Below, piece by piece: positions 25,378-34,457 of a stretch of 64,000 bases of DNA. Origin of the DNA: Pseudomonas soli (lineage in GTDB: Bacteria; Pseudomonadota; Gammaproteobacteria; Pseudomonadales; Pseudomonadaceae); the NCBI RefSeq assembly GCF_900110655.1, contig NZ_FOEQ01000010.1, positions 62,001 through 126,000 of the forward strand, read 5' to 3'. Made by a program: the position numbers and the translations under genes. The notes beneath the pieces were generated by a model, which was given only the letters and a program-made list of their open reading frames with translations, did not search any database and was not told the origin of the DNA. Position 1 is the stretch's first letter. Every line of letters starts with the position of its first letter.

Positions 25378-26631
25378 TCAGACCGCCAGCAGCAACAGTG
25401 CCGCCACCAGTGCCGGGGGCATTACCAGCACGCCCAGACGCAAGAAACTCAATGCGCCGACATGCTCGCCCTCGCGGCGGATCGCCACCAGCCACAGCAG
25501 CGTGGCCAGGGAGCCTGTGATCGACAGGTTCGGCCCCAGGTCGACGCCGATAAGCAAGGCGGCGGTGGTCTGCCGGGGCAGCTCGACCAGCTGGCCGATG
25601 GAGCCGGCGATCAGGCCGGTGGGCAGGTTGTTCATCAGGTTGCCGGCCATGGCCGAGATCACGCCCGCAGCCCAGCTCGCCGTGCCCGGGGACTGCTGCG
25701 CCAGGGCCGCCAGCATATGCGCGAGCCGTTCGATCACGCCGGTATGCGCCACCGCCTCCACCAGCACGAACAGGCCCGCCACCAGCGGCAGCACGCCCCA
25801 GGCCACATGGCGCAGCAACGGCGCCGGGCTGCGCCGTTGGCGCAGGTGGATCAGCCCGACCGTGGCCATGCCTGCGCAAAAGGTCGGCAGACCCAGCGGC
25901 ACGTCCAGTGCCGATACCGTCAACAGCAGGGTGCCGGTGAACATCAGGCCCAGCGCGCAAAGCCGGGCGCCGGCCGACAAGGGGCGCATCTCGATGGCCA
26001 CGGCCAGTGGTTGGTGGATGCGCTTGCGCATGGTCAGGCGCAGCACCAGGTAGGTCATGGCGATGGCGCCCAGCGAGGGCAGGGTGAACTGGCGCAGCCA
26101 TTCCAGCAGCGGTGGCATCTGGCTGCCGAAGACCACCAGGTTGGCCGGGTTGGAGATCGGCAGCACGAAGCTGGCGGCATTGGCGATGAAGGCGCAGATG
26201 AACAGGTAGGGCAGCGGCTCGGCCTTGGCCGCCTTGCACGCCGCATACACGGCCGGCGTCAACACCACGGCGGTGGCGTCATTGGAGAGGAACACGGTGA
26301 CCAGTGTACCGACCAGGAATACCAGGTCGAACAGGCGTTGGCCCGAGCCCCTGGCATGCTGCACCGCGTACCTGGCCAGCCAGTCGAACAAGCCTTCCTG
26401 GCGAGCCAGCTCGGCCAGCACCATCATGCCGGTGAGGAACAGGTAGACATCGCCTCCTTCGGCGATTGCCGCCAAGGCCAGGCGCCATGGGATCAGGCCG
26501 CAGGCCGTCAGCCCTAAGGCGGCGCCCATCGCCCAGACATATTCGGGCACGCGTCCCGGCCGAAGGATGACCAGGGCGGTGGCCGCGGCCGCAACCGACC
26601 AGATGATCAGGGATGACTCAGCGACAGGCAT
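25378..26631 (-). CDS. ArsB/NhaD-type anion permease
   Basis: A 417-residue polytopic membrane protein of the ion-transporter superfamily that includes ArsB. The paired signatures are FLSNDATAVVLTPAVYA in the first half with PISNPANLVVF, and NLMNNLPTGLIAG with DLGPNLSITGS in the second half. ArsB extrudes arsenite, but there is no arsR, arsC or arsH nearby, so another oxyanion or carboxylate is possible. I chose ATG 26631, eight bases after the MFS gene, as the membrane domain starts there. It is co-transcribed with that transporter. Confidence 0.78.
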   Translation of the reverse strand: MPVAESSLIIWSVAAAATALVILRPGRVPEYVWAMGAALGLTACGLIPWRLALAAIAEGGDVYLFLTGMMVLAELARQEGLFDWLARYAVQHARGSGQRLFDLVFLVGTLVTVFLSNDATAVVLTPAVYAACKAAKAEPLPYLFICAFIANAASFVLPISNPANLVVFGSQMPPLLEWLRQFTLPSLGAIAMTYLVLRLTMRKRIHQPLAVAIEMRPLSAGARLCALGLMFTGTLLLTVSALDVPLGLPTFCAGMATVGLIHLRQRRSPAPLLRHVAWGVLPLVAGLFVLVEAVAHTGVIERLAHMLAALAQQSPGTASWAAGVISAMAGNLMNNLPTGLIAGSIGQLVELPRQTTAALLIGVDLGPNLSITGSLATLLWLVAIRREGEHVGALSFLRLGVLVMPPALVAALLLLAV

Positions 26632-26639
26632 GCGAGGAC

Positions 26640-27938
26640 TCAGTTCTCGGAAGGGGAGTGAAGGGGAGGGGCTTGCTCGGCGTTGGCATCGCTGGCAGGT
26701 CGGCGGGTCTCCGGCATGGCCAGCCAAAGCAGAAGCAACGCTGCAGTCGCAATGCCCGCCAATGTCAGGAATGCCGCGTCGTAGCCTGCGGACTGTACCA
26801 CCAGCCCCGCGACACCGGGACTTAGCGCCGCGCCCAGGCCGAAGGCCGTGGACAATGCGCCAAGGCTGATATTGAAGCGCCCGCTGCCTTGGGTGAGGTC
26901 CCTGACCACTACCGGGAACAATGCCCCGAACAGTCCGGCGCCGACGCCATCGAGCAATTGCACGGCCACCAGCCAAAACGGATTGTCAGACATCACGTAG
27001 AGCACGCCACGCAGCGGCAGGATCAGGAAACCGACGAGCAACAGCGGTTTGCGTCCCCAGCGGTCGGCCCTGGCGCCGGCCAGCAGCGCCATGGGCACCA
27101 TCACCAGCTGCGCCGCGACGATGCACGCCGAGGTCAGCGGCGTGGCCAACTGCAGGTTGGCCTGAGCCAGTTTCTGGCCCACCAGCGGAAGCATTGCCGC
27201 GTTGGCCAGATGGAACAACGCGCAGCACACGGCGAACAGTAGCAAGGGGCGATTGTGCAACAGGACGGCAAGGCCGGCGGGGTGGGCATGCTGGCCCGGC
27301 GGCCGCGGGTCAAGGCCACGCGCGAGGTCATGGTCGATGGCTGTCGCCGGCACTCGGCTAATGGCGATCAGGCTGGCTACGGTCATCGCCGCCATCAGAT
27401 AGAACACCGCCACCGGTCCGAACAGGTAGGCCAGCCCCCCGGCGAGCACCGCCGAGCAGGCATTGCCGGCATGATTGAAGGTTTCGTTGCGGCCCATGCG
27501 CCGGGTGAATGCCCGGGGCCCGGCCAGGCCCAGTGAAATGGCAGCGATGGCCGGCGCGAACACGGAACCTGCGACCGCACTGATGGCTTGGGTCAAGGTC
27601 ACCAACGCGCCGCTGCTGATCCAGGGCAGCACCAGGCAACTGCCGGTCACCAGCAGCGCGGCGATGGCCATTACTGCGCGCTTGGCCGTGGTCCTGTCGA
27701 TCAACGCGCCAGCTGGCGTCTGGGTCAGCAATGCCGTGACGCTGGCCAAGGTCATGACCAGGCCGATGCTGCCGGGCTCCCAATGGTGCACCGCCAGCAG
27801 GTAGATCGCCAGGTAGGGCCCAAGCCCATCACGGACATCGGCCAGGAAAAAATTCAACCCATCGAGCGAACGTTCATGCGCAGGCGAGGCCAAGGAAAAC
27901 TCCGCAGGGACAAGTGAACAGAGCGCCCTGGATTTCAA
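26640..27938 (-). CDS. MFS transporter
   Basis: A 432-residue major facilitator with twelve predicted helices, a motif-A-like DRTTAKRAVM loop between helices 2 and 3 and its counterpart ADRWGRKPLLL in the second half. Substrate not identifiable. It stands between a LysR-type regulator (87 bp upstream) and the ArsB-like permease (8 bp downstream) on the same strand, so the three probably form one unit. Confidence 0.82.
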   Translation of the reverse strand: MKSRALCSLVPAEFSLASPAHERSLDGLNFFLADVRDGLGPYLAIYLLAVHHWEPGSIGLVMTLASVTALLTQTPAGALIDRTTAKRAVMAIAALLVTGSCLVLPWISSGALVTLTQAISAVAGSVFAPAIAAISLGLAGPRAFTRRMGRNETFNHAGNACSAVLAGGLAYLFGPVAVFYLMAAMTVASLIAISRVPATAIDHDLARGLDPRPPGQHAHPAGLAVLLHNRPLLLFAVCCALFHLANAAMLPLVGQKLAQANLQLATPLTSACIVAAQLVMVPMALLAGARADRWGRKPLLLVGFLILPLRGVLYVMSDNPFWLVAVQLLDGVGAGLFGALFPVVVRDLTQGSGRFNISLGALSTAFGLGAALSPGVAGLVVQSAGYDAAFLTLAGIATAALLLLWLAMPETRRPASDANAEQAPPLHSPSEN

Positions 27939-28025
27939 GGGCGGTCAATAGCCGCATACGTTAGCACTCCGCGGCGCAGGTGCTGATGAACTTTGCGCGG
28001 GTCCGGCATGCCATCGGCCCAGGGG

Positions 28026-28919
28026 TCAGCGATTGGGCCATTGCTGCAAGAGGATCGATACGAACTTTTCGGCCGCCGGCGACAGTGACGCGCCGCGACG
28101 AAACACCAAGCCCAGCGTGCGGCTGACCTGCGGCTCGCCCAGCGGCACGCTGACCAACGTCGGATGGTCGGCGCTGGGCATGGCCAGGCTAGGCATGGCC
28201 GAGACCCCCAGCCCGGCCTCGACCATGCCCAGCGAGGTCGACAGGTGCTGGACCTCGTAGAACCATTGAGGGCGCAGGTTCAGGCCGGCCAGCGCATGAT
28301 CGAGCAACATGCGGTTGCCGCTCAGGCGACCGACCCCGATCAAGCGGTAGTCGGCCAGTTCGGCCCAGGTAACCGCGTCGCGCTTGGCTAACGGGTGGTC
28401 CCGGCGGCAGGCGAGCACGAAATGCTCCTGGACCAGCGAAACGAACTCAATGTCCGGATGCTGGCCACTCATCATGTTGATGCCAAAGTCGGCCTCTCCC
28501 CGCAGTACGGCTTCCAGCCCATCGTTGGCACTCAGGTCCAGCAGGCGGATGCGGATTTTCGGGTACTGCGCGTTGTAGTCGCGGATCACCGAGGGCAGAA
28601 AGTAGAACGCTGCAGTGGGAATGCAAGCGAGGGTGACTTGCCCGGTCTGGCGCTCGGCCAGTTCGCGGATGCTCAGGATCGAATCCTCGAAATCATCCAG
28701 CAGGCGCCTGGCCTTGGGCAGGAAATCCCGGCCCACGCTCGTCAGGCTGACCCGGCGGGTAGTGCGTTCGAGCAACGATGTACCGAGCCCCTCCTCGAGT
28801 TTCTTGATCCGTCGGCTCAGGGCGGGTTGGGACAGGTGCAATGCTTCTGCAGCCTCGTGAAAACTGCCAAGTTCGGCGATTTTTACGAAAGATCTAATAT
28901 CTTGCAGTTCATATTCCAT
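28026..28919 (-). CDS. LysR-family transcriptional regulator of the carboxylate-uptake locus
   Basis: A 297-residue LysR-type regulator: HTH in FVKIAELGSFHEAAEALHLSQPALSRRIKKLEE, then a periplasmic-binding-like effector domain. It is divergent from the PrpF-like isomerase gene across a 146-bp gap containing an ATTATTG-N12-CAATAAT inverted repeat, and upstream of the MFS and ArsB-like genes. It therefore probably controls both flanks. The effector is inferred to be a di- or tricarboxylate. Confidence 0.84.
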   Translation of the reverse strand: MEYELQDIRSFVKIAELGSFHEAAEALHLSQPALSRRIKKLEEGLGTSLLERTTRRVSLTSVGRDFLPKARRLLDDFEDSILSIRELAERQTGQVTLACIPTAAFYFLPSVIRDYNAQYPKIRIRLLDLSANDGLEAVLRGEADFGINMMSGQHPDIEFVSLVQEHFVLACRRDHPLAKRDAVTWAELADYRLIGVGRLSGNRMLLDHALAGLNLRPQWFYEVQHLSTSLGMVEAGLGVSAMPSLAMPSADHPTLVSVPLGEPQVSRTLGLVFRRGASLSPAAEKFVSILLQQWPNR

Positions 28920-28944
28920 CAGGTATCGCTCAGTAGGTCGCTCG

Positions 28945-28970
28945 ATTATTGATGTGTTTATCGCAATAAT
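28945..28970. promoter_or_regulatory. Inverted repeat ATTATTG-N12-CAATAAT, candidate LysR operator
   Basis: The perfect 7-bp arms are 28945-28951 and 28964-28970, with a 12-bp spacer. It lies 26 bp upstream of the LysR start and about 95 bp upstream of the PrpF-like start. Arm spacing fits a LysR-type recognition site (T-N11-A class). Confidence 0.5.
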
Positions 28971-29065
28971 GACTACGATATTTGCATTGGATTGATTTAT
29001 CCATCCCTGTCACTCTTTTGCTCACAACATCAATGATGTCCATTGATCAACAAGAGTGCGAAATC

Positions 29066-30145
29066 ATGCAACGAATTCCTTGCGTACTCATGCGCGGCGG
29101 TACCTCCAAAGGGCCGTTCTTCCACGCCTGGGACCTGCCTGCAAACGTGGTCGAGCGCGACGAGTTGCTGATCAACCTGATGGGCTCCGGACATGAGCTG
29201 GAGATCGACGGCATCGGTGGCGGCAGCCCGCAGACCAGCAAGGTGGCGATCATCAGCCCGTCATTGCACGCCGATGCCGATGTCGACTACCTGTTCGTCC
29301 AGGTGATGGTCGCCCAGCGGCGCGTCGACACCGCGCCCAACTGCGGCAACATGCTGTGCGCTGTCGGGCCGTTCGCCATCGAGCAAGGGTTGGTCAAGGC
29401 CAACGACGGCAAGACCCTGGTACGTATCCGCAACCTCAATACCGGAACCTTCGTCGATTCACTGGTGCAGACGCCCGGCGGCGTTGTGCGCTACGAAGGG
29501 CGCACGGCGATCGACGGCGTCCCTGGTACAGCGGCCCCGGTGCACCTGACGTTCCTCGATGCGGTGGGCAGCAAGACCGGCAAGTTGTTCCCTACGGGCA
29601 AGCCTCAGGATGTGATCGGCGGCGTGCCGGTCACCTGCATCGACATGGCCATGCCCATGATGATCGTCGAGGCCCGGCAACTGGGCGTGACCGGCTCGGA
29701 AACCCCGGCCGAACTAGATGCCGACAATGCCTTGCTGCAACGCCTGGAAGCCTTGCGCCTGAAGGCCGGCAAGGCAATGGGTCTGGGCGATGTCAGCGGC
29801 ATGGTGATCCCCAAGCCGGTGCTGGTCGCGCCACCCCGTCATGACGGTACGGTACAGGTGCGCTATTTCATGCCGCACAATTGCCACCGGGCCCTGGCGA
29901 TCACCGGCGCAGTCGGGCTGGCCACGGCCTGCGTCAGCGCCGGTACGGTGGTCGCTGACTTGCTCGGCGAGGGCGCTCAACACCTGGAGCAGGTGCGCAT
30001 CGAGCATCCCAGTGGCGGCATCGACGTGGCGCTGTCGCGCAGCGGCGTCGATGGCAAGACCCTGCAGGCATCGGTGGTGCGTACCGCCCGTCGGTTGTTC
30101 TCAGGGTTCGTCTATGCCCCGTCTTTGCGCAGACTGGCGGGATAG
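29066..30145 (+). CDS. PrpF-family isomerase, 4-oxalomesaconate tautomerase-like
   Basis: A 359-residue protein of the PrpF/GalD family (diaminopimelate-epimerase fold). It has the start CVLMRGGTSKGPFFHAWDLP, IDGIGGGSPQTSKVAII and the catalytic-cysteine segment APNCGNMLCAVGPFAIE. Relatives include PrpF (aconitate/2-methylaconitate isomerisation), GalD (4-oxalomesaconate tautomerase of gallate breakdown) and aconitate isomerases. ATG 29066 matches the family N-terminus; two in-frame ATGs upstream (29033, 29036) are less likely. No gallate dioxygenase or prpBCD gene is adjacent; carboxylate carriers are. I infer isomerisation of an imported unsaturated tricarboxylate. Confidence 0.82.
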   Translation: MQRIPCVLMRGGTSKGPFFHAWDLPANVVERDELLINLMGSGHELEIDGIGGGSPQTSKVAIISPSLHADADVDYLFVQVMVAQRRVDTAPNCGNMLCAVGPFAIEQGLVKANDGKTLVRIRNLNTGTFVDSLVQTPGGVVRYEGRTAIDGVPGTAAPVHLTFLDAVGSKTGKLFPTGKPQDVIGGVPVTCIDMAMPMMIVEARQLGVTGSETPAELDADNALLQRLEALRLKAGKAMGLGDVSGMVIPKPVLVAPPRHDGTVQVRYFMPHNCHRALAITGAVGLATACVSAGTVVADLLGEGAQHLEQVRIEHPSGGIDVALSRSGVDGKTLQASVVRTARRLFSGFVYAPSLRRLAG

Positions 30146-30219
30146 ACCACAGGCCGCCGCTGTCAGGGCGGCTTCAGCAACAAGCGCATCCGCACAATTT
30201 CAACAATGGGTGATGCCTC

Positions 30220-31533
30220 ATGAAACTTGCCAGATCCCTGTATTTCCAGATCCTCTGCGCCGTCCTGCTGGGCGTGGTGGTCGGCCACTTCTGGGCGCAA
30301 CAGGCCGTTGCCCTCAAACCCCTGGGCGATGCCTTCATCAAGCTGATCAAGATGATGATCGCTCCCGTGGTGTTCTGCACCATCGTCACCGGCATCGCCG
30401 GCATGACCGACAAGCGCTCGCTGGGGCGCCTGATGAGCAAGACCTTGATGTTGTTCCTGCTGCTGACCGTGGTCAGCCTGGTGATCGGTCTGGCGGCGGT
30501 GTACCTGTTCCAGCCCGGGGCCGGCATGAACATCGATCCTGCCACCCTGAGCACAGCGGGCCTGGACCAGTACGCCGCCTCGGCGGCGAAGCTCGGCGTG
30601 GTCGACTTCTTCATGCACATCATCCCCGAGACGTTCATCGGCGCCTTCAACAAGGGTGAGGTGCTACCGGTATTGTTCATCGCCGTGCTCAGCGGTTTCG
30701 CCCTGTCGTCCATGGGCGACAAGGGGCGGCCCGTCCTCGCGGTGCTGGAGTCGGCCTCGACCATGGTGTTCCGTATCTTCGGCTACCTGATGCGATTCGC
30801 CCCTGTAGGCGCCTTCGGTGCGCTCGCCTTTACCGTTGGGCAATACGGCGTCACGTCCCTGGGCTCGCTGGCCAAGCTGGTGGGCACGCTGTACATCGCA
30901 TGCGCCTTCTTCGTCCTGGTGGTGCTGGGCGGCATCTGTCGCGCCCATGGCTTCAGTCTGTGGAAGCTGCTGCGCTATTTCCGCGAGGAATTCCTGGTGG
31001 TGCTCGGTACTTCTTCCACCGAGCCTGTGCTGCCGCGCATGCTTGAAAAGCTCGAGCGCCTCGGTTGTCGCAAAGGCGTGGTAGGGCTGGTGCTGCCAAC
31101 CGGGTATTCCTTCAACCTCGATGGCACCGCCATCTACCTGTCGCTGGCGGCAGTGTTCATCGCGCAGGCCTGCAACATCGAGCTGACCCTCGGGCAGACG
31201 GTGACCATGCTGGCAATCATGCTGCTGTCGTCCAAGGGGGCCGCCGGCGTGACCGGCAGCGGCTTCGTCGCGCTGGCCTCGACCCTCACGGTCATCCACG
31301 ACATTCCGCTGGCCGGGCTCGCCTTGTTGATCGGCATCGACCGCTTCATGTCCGAGGCGCGGGCCCTGACCAGCCTGGCCAGCAACGCCGTGGCCACCGT
31401 GGTCATCTCGCTGTCGGAGCATGCCTGCGATCGCGAAACCTTGCTGCGCCGCCTCGACGGCGCGCCGTCGGCGTCCGACGAAGTCGTCGACGCTCAGCCA
31501 GAGTGGTCCGCGCAGCCTCCCCGGCACGGCTGA
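30220..31533 (+). CDS. DctA-type dicarboxylate/cation symporter (DAACS family)
   Basis: A 437-residue inner-membrane carrier with eight helices and two re-entrant loops. Family signatures: FIKLIKMMIAPVVFCTIVTGI, LGTSSTEPVLPRMLEKLE (substrate loop), LPTGYSFNLDGTAIYLSLA and LLSSKGAAGVTGSGFVALA. This is the DctA subgroup, which imports C4-dicarboxylates with protons or sodium. It follows the PrpF-like gene by 74 bp and precedes a CitMHS carrier, suggesting a mixed di/tricarboxylate uptake locus. Confidence 0.9.
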   Translation: MKLARSLYFQILCAVLLGVVVGHFWAQQAVALKPLGDAFIKLIKMMIAPVVFCTIVTGIAGMTDKRSLGRLMSKTLMLFLLLTVVSLVIGLAAVYLFQPGAGMNIDPATLSTAGLDQYAASAAKLGVVDFFMHIIPETFIGAFNKGEVLPVLFIAVLSGFALSSMGDKGRPVLAVLESASTMVFRIFGYLMRFAPVGAFGALAFTVGQYGVTSLGSLAKLVGTLYIACAFFVLVVLGGICRAHGFSLWKLLRYFREEFLVVLGTSSTEPVLPRMLEKLERLGCRKGVVGLVLPTGYSFNLDGTAIYLSLAAVFIAQACNIELTLGQTVTMLAIMLLSSKGAAGVTGSGFVALASTLTVIHDIPLAGLALLIGIDRFMSEARALTSLASNAVATVVISLSEHACDRETLLRRLDGAPSASDEVVDAQPEWSAQPPRHG

Positions 31534-31656
31534 CCAACCGGTTAACACTCCCATGTTGCAATAGACTTCACCCAGCGTCCTTGCGATGCCGGGTGGGGCA
31601 GGGGGCCGTCTGCGCGTCGGACGGCCACACACAGAATAAAAACAAGAGAAAATACC

Positions 31657-32961
31657 ATGCTCGCACTCCTGGGCCTGATCATGGTGGTGACGTTCACCTA
31701 CCTGATCATGAGCAAACGCCTGTCGCCGATCGTCGCGCTCACAGTGGTACCCATCGTTTTCGCCGTGATCGGCGGTTTCGCTCCCGAGCTCGGCAAGATG
31801 ATGCTCGATGGTCTGAAGATGGTGGCGCCCTCGGCGGCATTGCTGCTGTTCGCCATCCTGTTCTTCGGCCTGATGATCGATGCCGGCCTGTTCGACCCCT
31901 TGATTCGCAAGATTCTCAAGCGGGTGAACGGCGATCCGATCAAGATCGCCATCGGCACCGCGCTGTTGTCGCTGCTGGTGGCACTCGATGGCGACGGCAC
32001 CACCACCTACATGATCACCTGCGCGGCGATGTTGCCGCTGTACAAGCGCATCGGCATGAACCCGATGATCCTGGCCACTGTGTCGATGCTGTCGCTGAGC
32101 ATCATGAGTGGCATGAGCCCCTGGGGCGGGCCGGCCACCCGGGCCATTGCCGCCCTGGGGCTGGATGCGACCGAATACTTCATCCCGATGCTGCCCACCG
32201 TGATCGGTGGCGCGGCCTGGGTGGTGTTCACCGCCTATTTGTTGGGGCGCGCCGAGCGTCGGCGCATCGGCAATGTCACCCTGGCGTCAGGGGGCGGCAA
32301 CTGCTACATCAAGGAAATCCTCGGCGACAACCCGCACAAGCGCCCGCGCCTGGCCTATGTGAATCTGCTGCTGGTGATCGCCGTGATGACCGCGCTGGTG
32401 ATGGGCGTGATGCATTCCGCGCTGCTGTTCATGATCGGTTTCGTCGCCGCGTTGATGATCAACTATCCGCAGCTGGAGCTGCAGAAGGAGCGCATCCTCG
32501 CCCACTCGGGCAATGCCATGACCGTCGTGCTGCTGGTGTTCGCCGCCGGCATATTCGCCGGCATCTTCTCCGGCACCAAAATGGTCGACGCCCTCGCCCA
32601 GACCTTGGTGGACTGGATTCCCGACGCCTGGAGCCACTGGTTCCCGCTGGTGGTGGCGCTGACCAGCATGCCGCTGACCTTCGTGCTGTCCAATGACGCC
32701 TACTATTTCGGGGTGGTGCCGATCCTGGCCAACGCGGCCGCGGCCTATGGCATCGACCCGGTGGAAATCGCCCGGGCCTCGGTACTGGGGCAGCCGGTGC
32801 ACCTGATGAGCCCGTTGGTAGCCTCGACCCTGTTGCTGGTGGGGATGGTCGACCGCGATATCGGCGACTTCCAGAAAGCCACCGTCAAGTGGGCGGTGCT
32901 TACCTCGCTGGTGATCACCGCGCTGGCGCTGCTCACAGGCGCCTTGTCCTTCTTCGTGTGA
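31657..32961 (+). CDS. CitMHS-family citrate/tricarboxylate transporter
   Basis: A 434-residue membrane protein with about twelve helices. CitMHS hallmarks include SALLSLLVALDGDGTTTYMIT-like loop residues (VALDGDGTTTYM), MSGMSPWGGPATR and FVLSNDAYYFGVVPILA. Family members import citrate as a complex with Mg2+ or Ca2+, coupled to protons. It sits between the DctA-type carrier (123 bp) and an OprD porin. A hairpin follows the stop. Confidence 0.9.
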   Translation: MLALLGLIMVVTFTYLIMSKRLSPIVALTVVPIVFAVIGGFAPELGKMMLDGLKMVAPSAALLLFAILFFGLMIDAGLFDPLIRKILKRVNGDPIKIAIGTALLSLLVALDGDGTTTYMITCAAMLPLYKRIGMNPMILATVSMLSLSIMSGMSPWGGPATRAIAALGLDATEYFIPMLPTVIGGAAWVVFTAYLLGRAERRRIGNVTLASGGGNCYIKEILGDNPHKRPRLAYVNLLLVIAVMTALVMGVMHSALLFMIGFVAALMINYPQLELQKERILAHSGNAMTVVLLVFAAGIFAGIFSGTKMVDALAQTLVDWIPDAWSHWFPLVVALTSMPLTFVLSNDAYYFGVVPILANAAAAYGIDPVEIARASVLGQPVHLMSPLVASTLLLVGMVDRDIGDFQKATVKWAVLTSLVITALALLTGALSFFV

Positions 32962-32967
32962 ATCACC

Positions 32968-32985
32968 GGGCGCCGCGCGGCGCCC
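32968..32985 (+). terminator. GC-rich perfect hairpin between citMHS and porin genes
   Basis: GGGCGCCGCGCGGCGCCC is fully self-complementary and starts seven bases after the citMHS stop. There is no T-tract, so partial termination or mRNA stabilisation between carrier and porin is more likely than full termination. Confidence 0.5.
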
Positions 32986-33024
32986 GCCCACCGCTCATCC
33001 AAGAACAACAACAGAGTACCGATC

Positions 33025-34278
33025 ATGTCCCGAAGTGTTTTCCGTGGGGCCACCTGTGGCCTGCTCTGCGGCTGGTTGCCCGTTGCCGGCGCTGGCGGAT
33101 TCGTCGACGACGGCAAGCTCAAGCTGCAGCTGCGCAACGTCTATTTCAACGAGAACTTCCGTGACGAGCAGGGCCTGACGCCGCGCGCGGCGGCCTCCGC
33201 CAAGCATGAGCGGACCGAGTGGGCGCAGGGCTTTTTGCTCGACTACCAGTCCGGTTTCACCCAGGGTACCTTGGGCGTTGGGCTCGATGCCCTGGCCCTG
33301 GTGGGCGTGCGGTTGGACTCCGGACGCGGTCGCAGCGGTAGCGGTCTGTTGCCGGTGCACGACGACGGTCGGGCCGCGGACGAATTCAGCAGCGCCGGCC
33401 TGACTGCCAAGGCGCGCCTGGGCCAGACCGTGATCAAGCACGGTACCTTGCTGCCCAAGACTCCGGTGCTGGTCTACAACGACGCGCGGCTGTTGCCGCA
33501 GACTTACCAGGGCACGCAGCTGACCAGCACCGACATCGATGGGTTGAGCCTCACCGCCGGTCACCTGGACAAGTTCAAGTTGCGCGACTCCTCGGACAGC
33601 ACCGGCTTGTACCTGGATGGCTACAGCGGCAACGCGTCCGGTGATTTCTCCTACGTCGGTGCCGATTATGCGGTGGGCAAGCCGCTGCGCCTGAGCTACT
33701 TCCACGCCCGGCTCGACGGCTTCTATCGCCAGGACTTCGCAGGCCTGGTGCATGACCTGCCGCTGGCCGGCGGGGTGCTGACCACCGACCTGCGCTACTT
33801 CAGGAGCCGCGACAGCGGTGCCGCCCATGGCGGCGCCATCGACAACGATCTGTACAGCGGGCAACTGGCGTATGCGCATTCTGGGCATACGGTCGGTGCC
33901 GGCTACCAGGTGCTTGATGGCGAGGCGGGGCTGCCCTATATCAGCGGCGCAACGGTGTATTCGTTCAGCAACGTCGGTATCGGCAAGTTCATCGAGGAGC
34001 AGGAAAAAACCTGGATGGCCAGCTATGCCTACAACTTCGCCGCCGCAGGGGTGCCCGGGCTGACCTTCATGACGCGTTACCTCAGCGGCGACAACGGTCG
34101 CGCCGGGGAAGCGGGTATCAAGGAATGGGAGCGTGACGCCGAGCTGGCCTACGTGGTCCAGGGTGGCCCGCTCAAAGGCCTGGGGGTGAGGTTGCGCAAC
34201 TATGTCTATCGTTCCGACTTCGCCCGCGGTCGCGACAGCAACCGTGTGTACCTGACCTACGACATCGCGCTTTGGTGA
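33025..34278 (+). CDS. OprD-family outer-membrane porin
   Basis: A 417-residue porin with a signal peptide (cut near LPVAGAGG), FVDDGKLKLQLRNVYFNENF typical of the OprD N-terminus, many alternating beta strands and a C-terminal aromatic end (TYDIALW). OprD porins admit small carboxylates or basic amino acids. The location directly after two carboxylate carriers supports a role as the outer-membrane channel for the same substrate. Confidence 0.9.
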   Translation: MSRSVFRGATCGLLCGWLPVAGAGGFVDDGKLKLQLRNVYFNENFRDEQGLTPRAAASAKHERTEWAQGFLLDYQSGFTQGTLGVGLDALALVGVRLDSGRGRSGSGLLPVHDDGRAADEFSSAGLTAKARLGQTVIKHGTLLPKTPVLVYNDARLLPQTYQGTQLTSTDIDGLSLTAGHLDKFKLRDSSDSTGLYLDGYSGNASGDFSYVGADYAVGKPLRLSYFHARLDGFYRQDFAGLVHDLPLAGGVLTTDLRYFRSRDSGAAHGGAIDNDLYSGQLAYAHSGHTVGAGYQVLDGEAGLPYISGATVYSFSNVGIGKFIEEQEKTWMASYAYNFAAAGVPGLTFMTRYLSGDNGRAGEAGIKEWERDAELAYVVQGGPLKGLGVRLRNYVYRSDFARGRDSNRVYLTYDIALW

Positions 34279-34457
34279 GTGTCCATCCTGGGTGGACGGT
34301 GCGCGTCCAGGCGGCGGTTGTGGGCATTGATGGCGGGCTTGCGGCGTCCCATCGGCTGGTATCAACGCGATCAATGTTGGCAGACGATGACCTGATGTCC
34401 CTCTAGATTGCAAAGGCGTGCTGGAAGCCCCGAACAACAATAACGAGGGACCCGACT

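Noticed and set aside
31065..32696. A 543-codon plus-strand frame overlapping the DctA and CitMHS genes
   Set aside because: Out of frame with two clear transporter genes and spans their intergenic gap without any domain.
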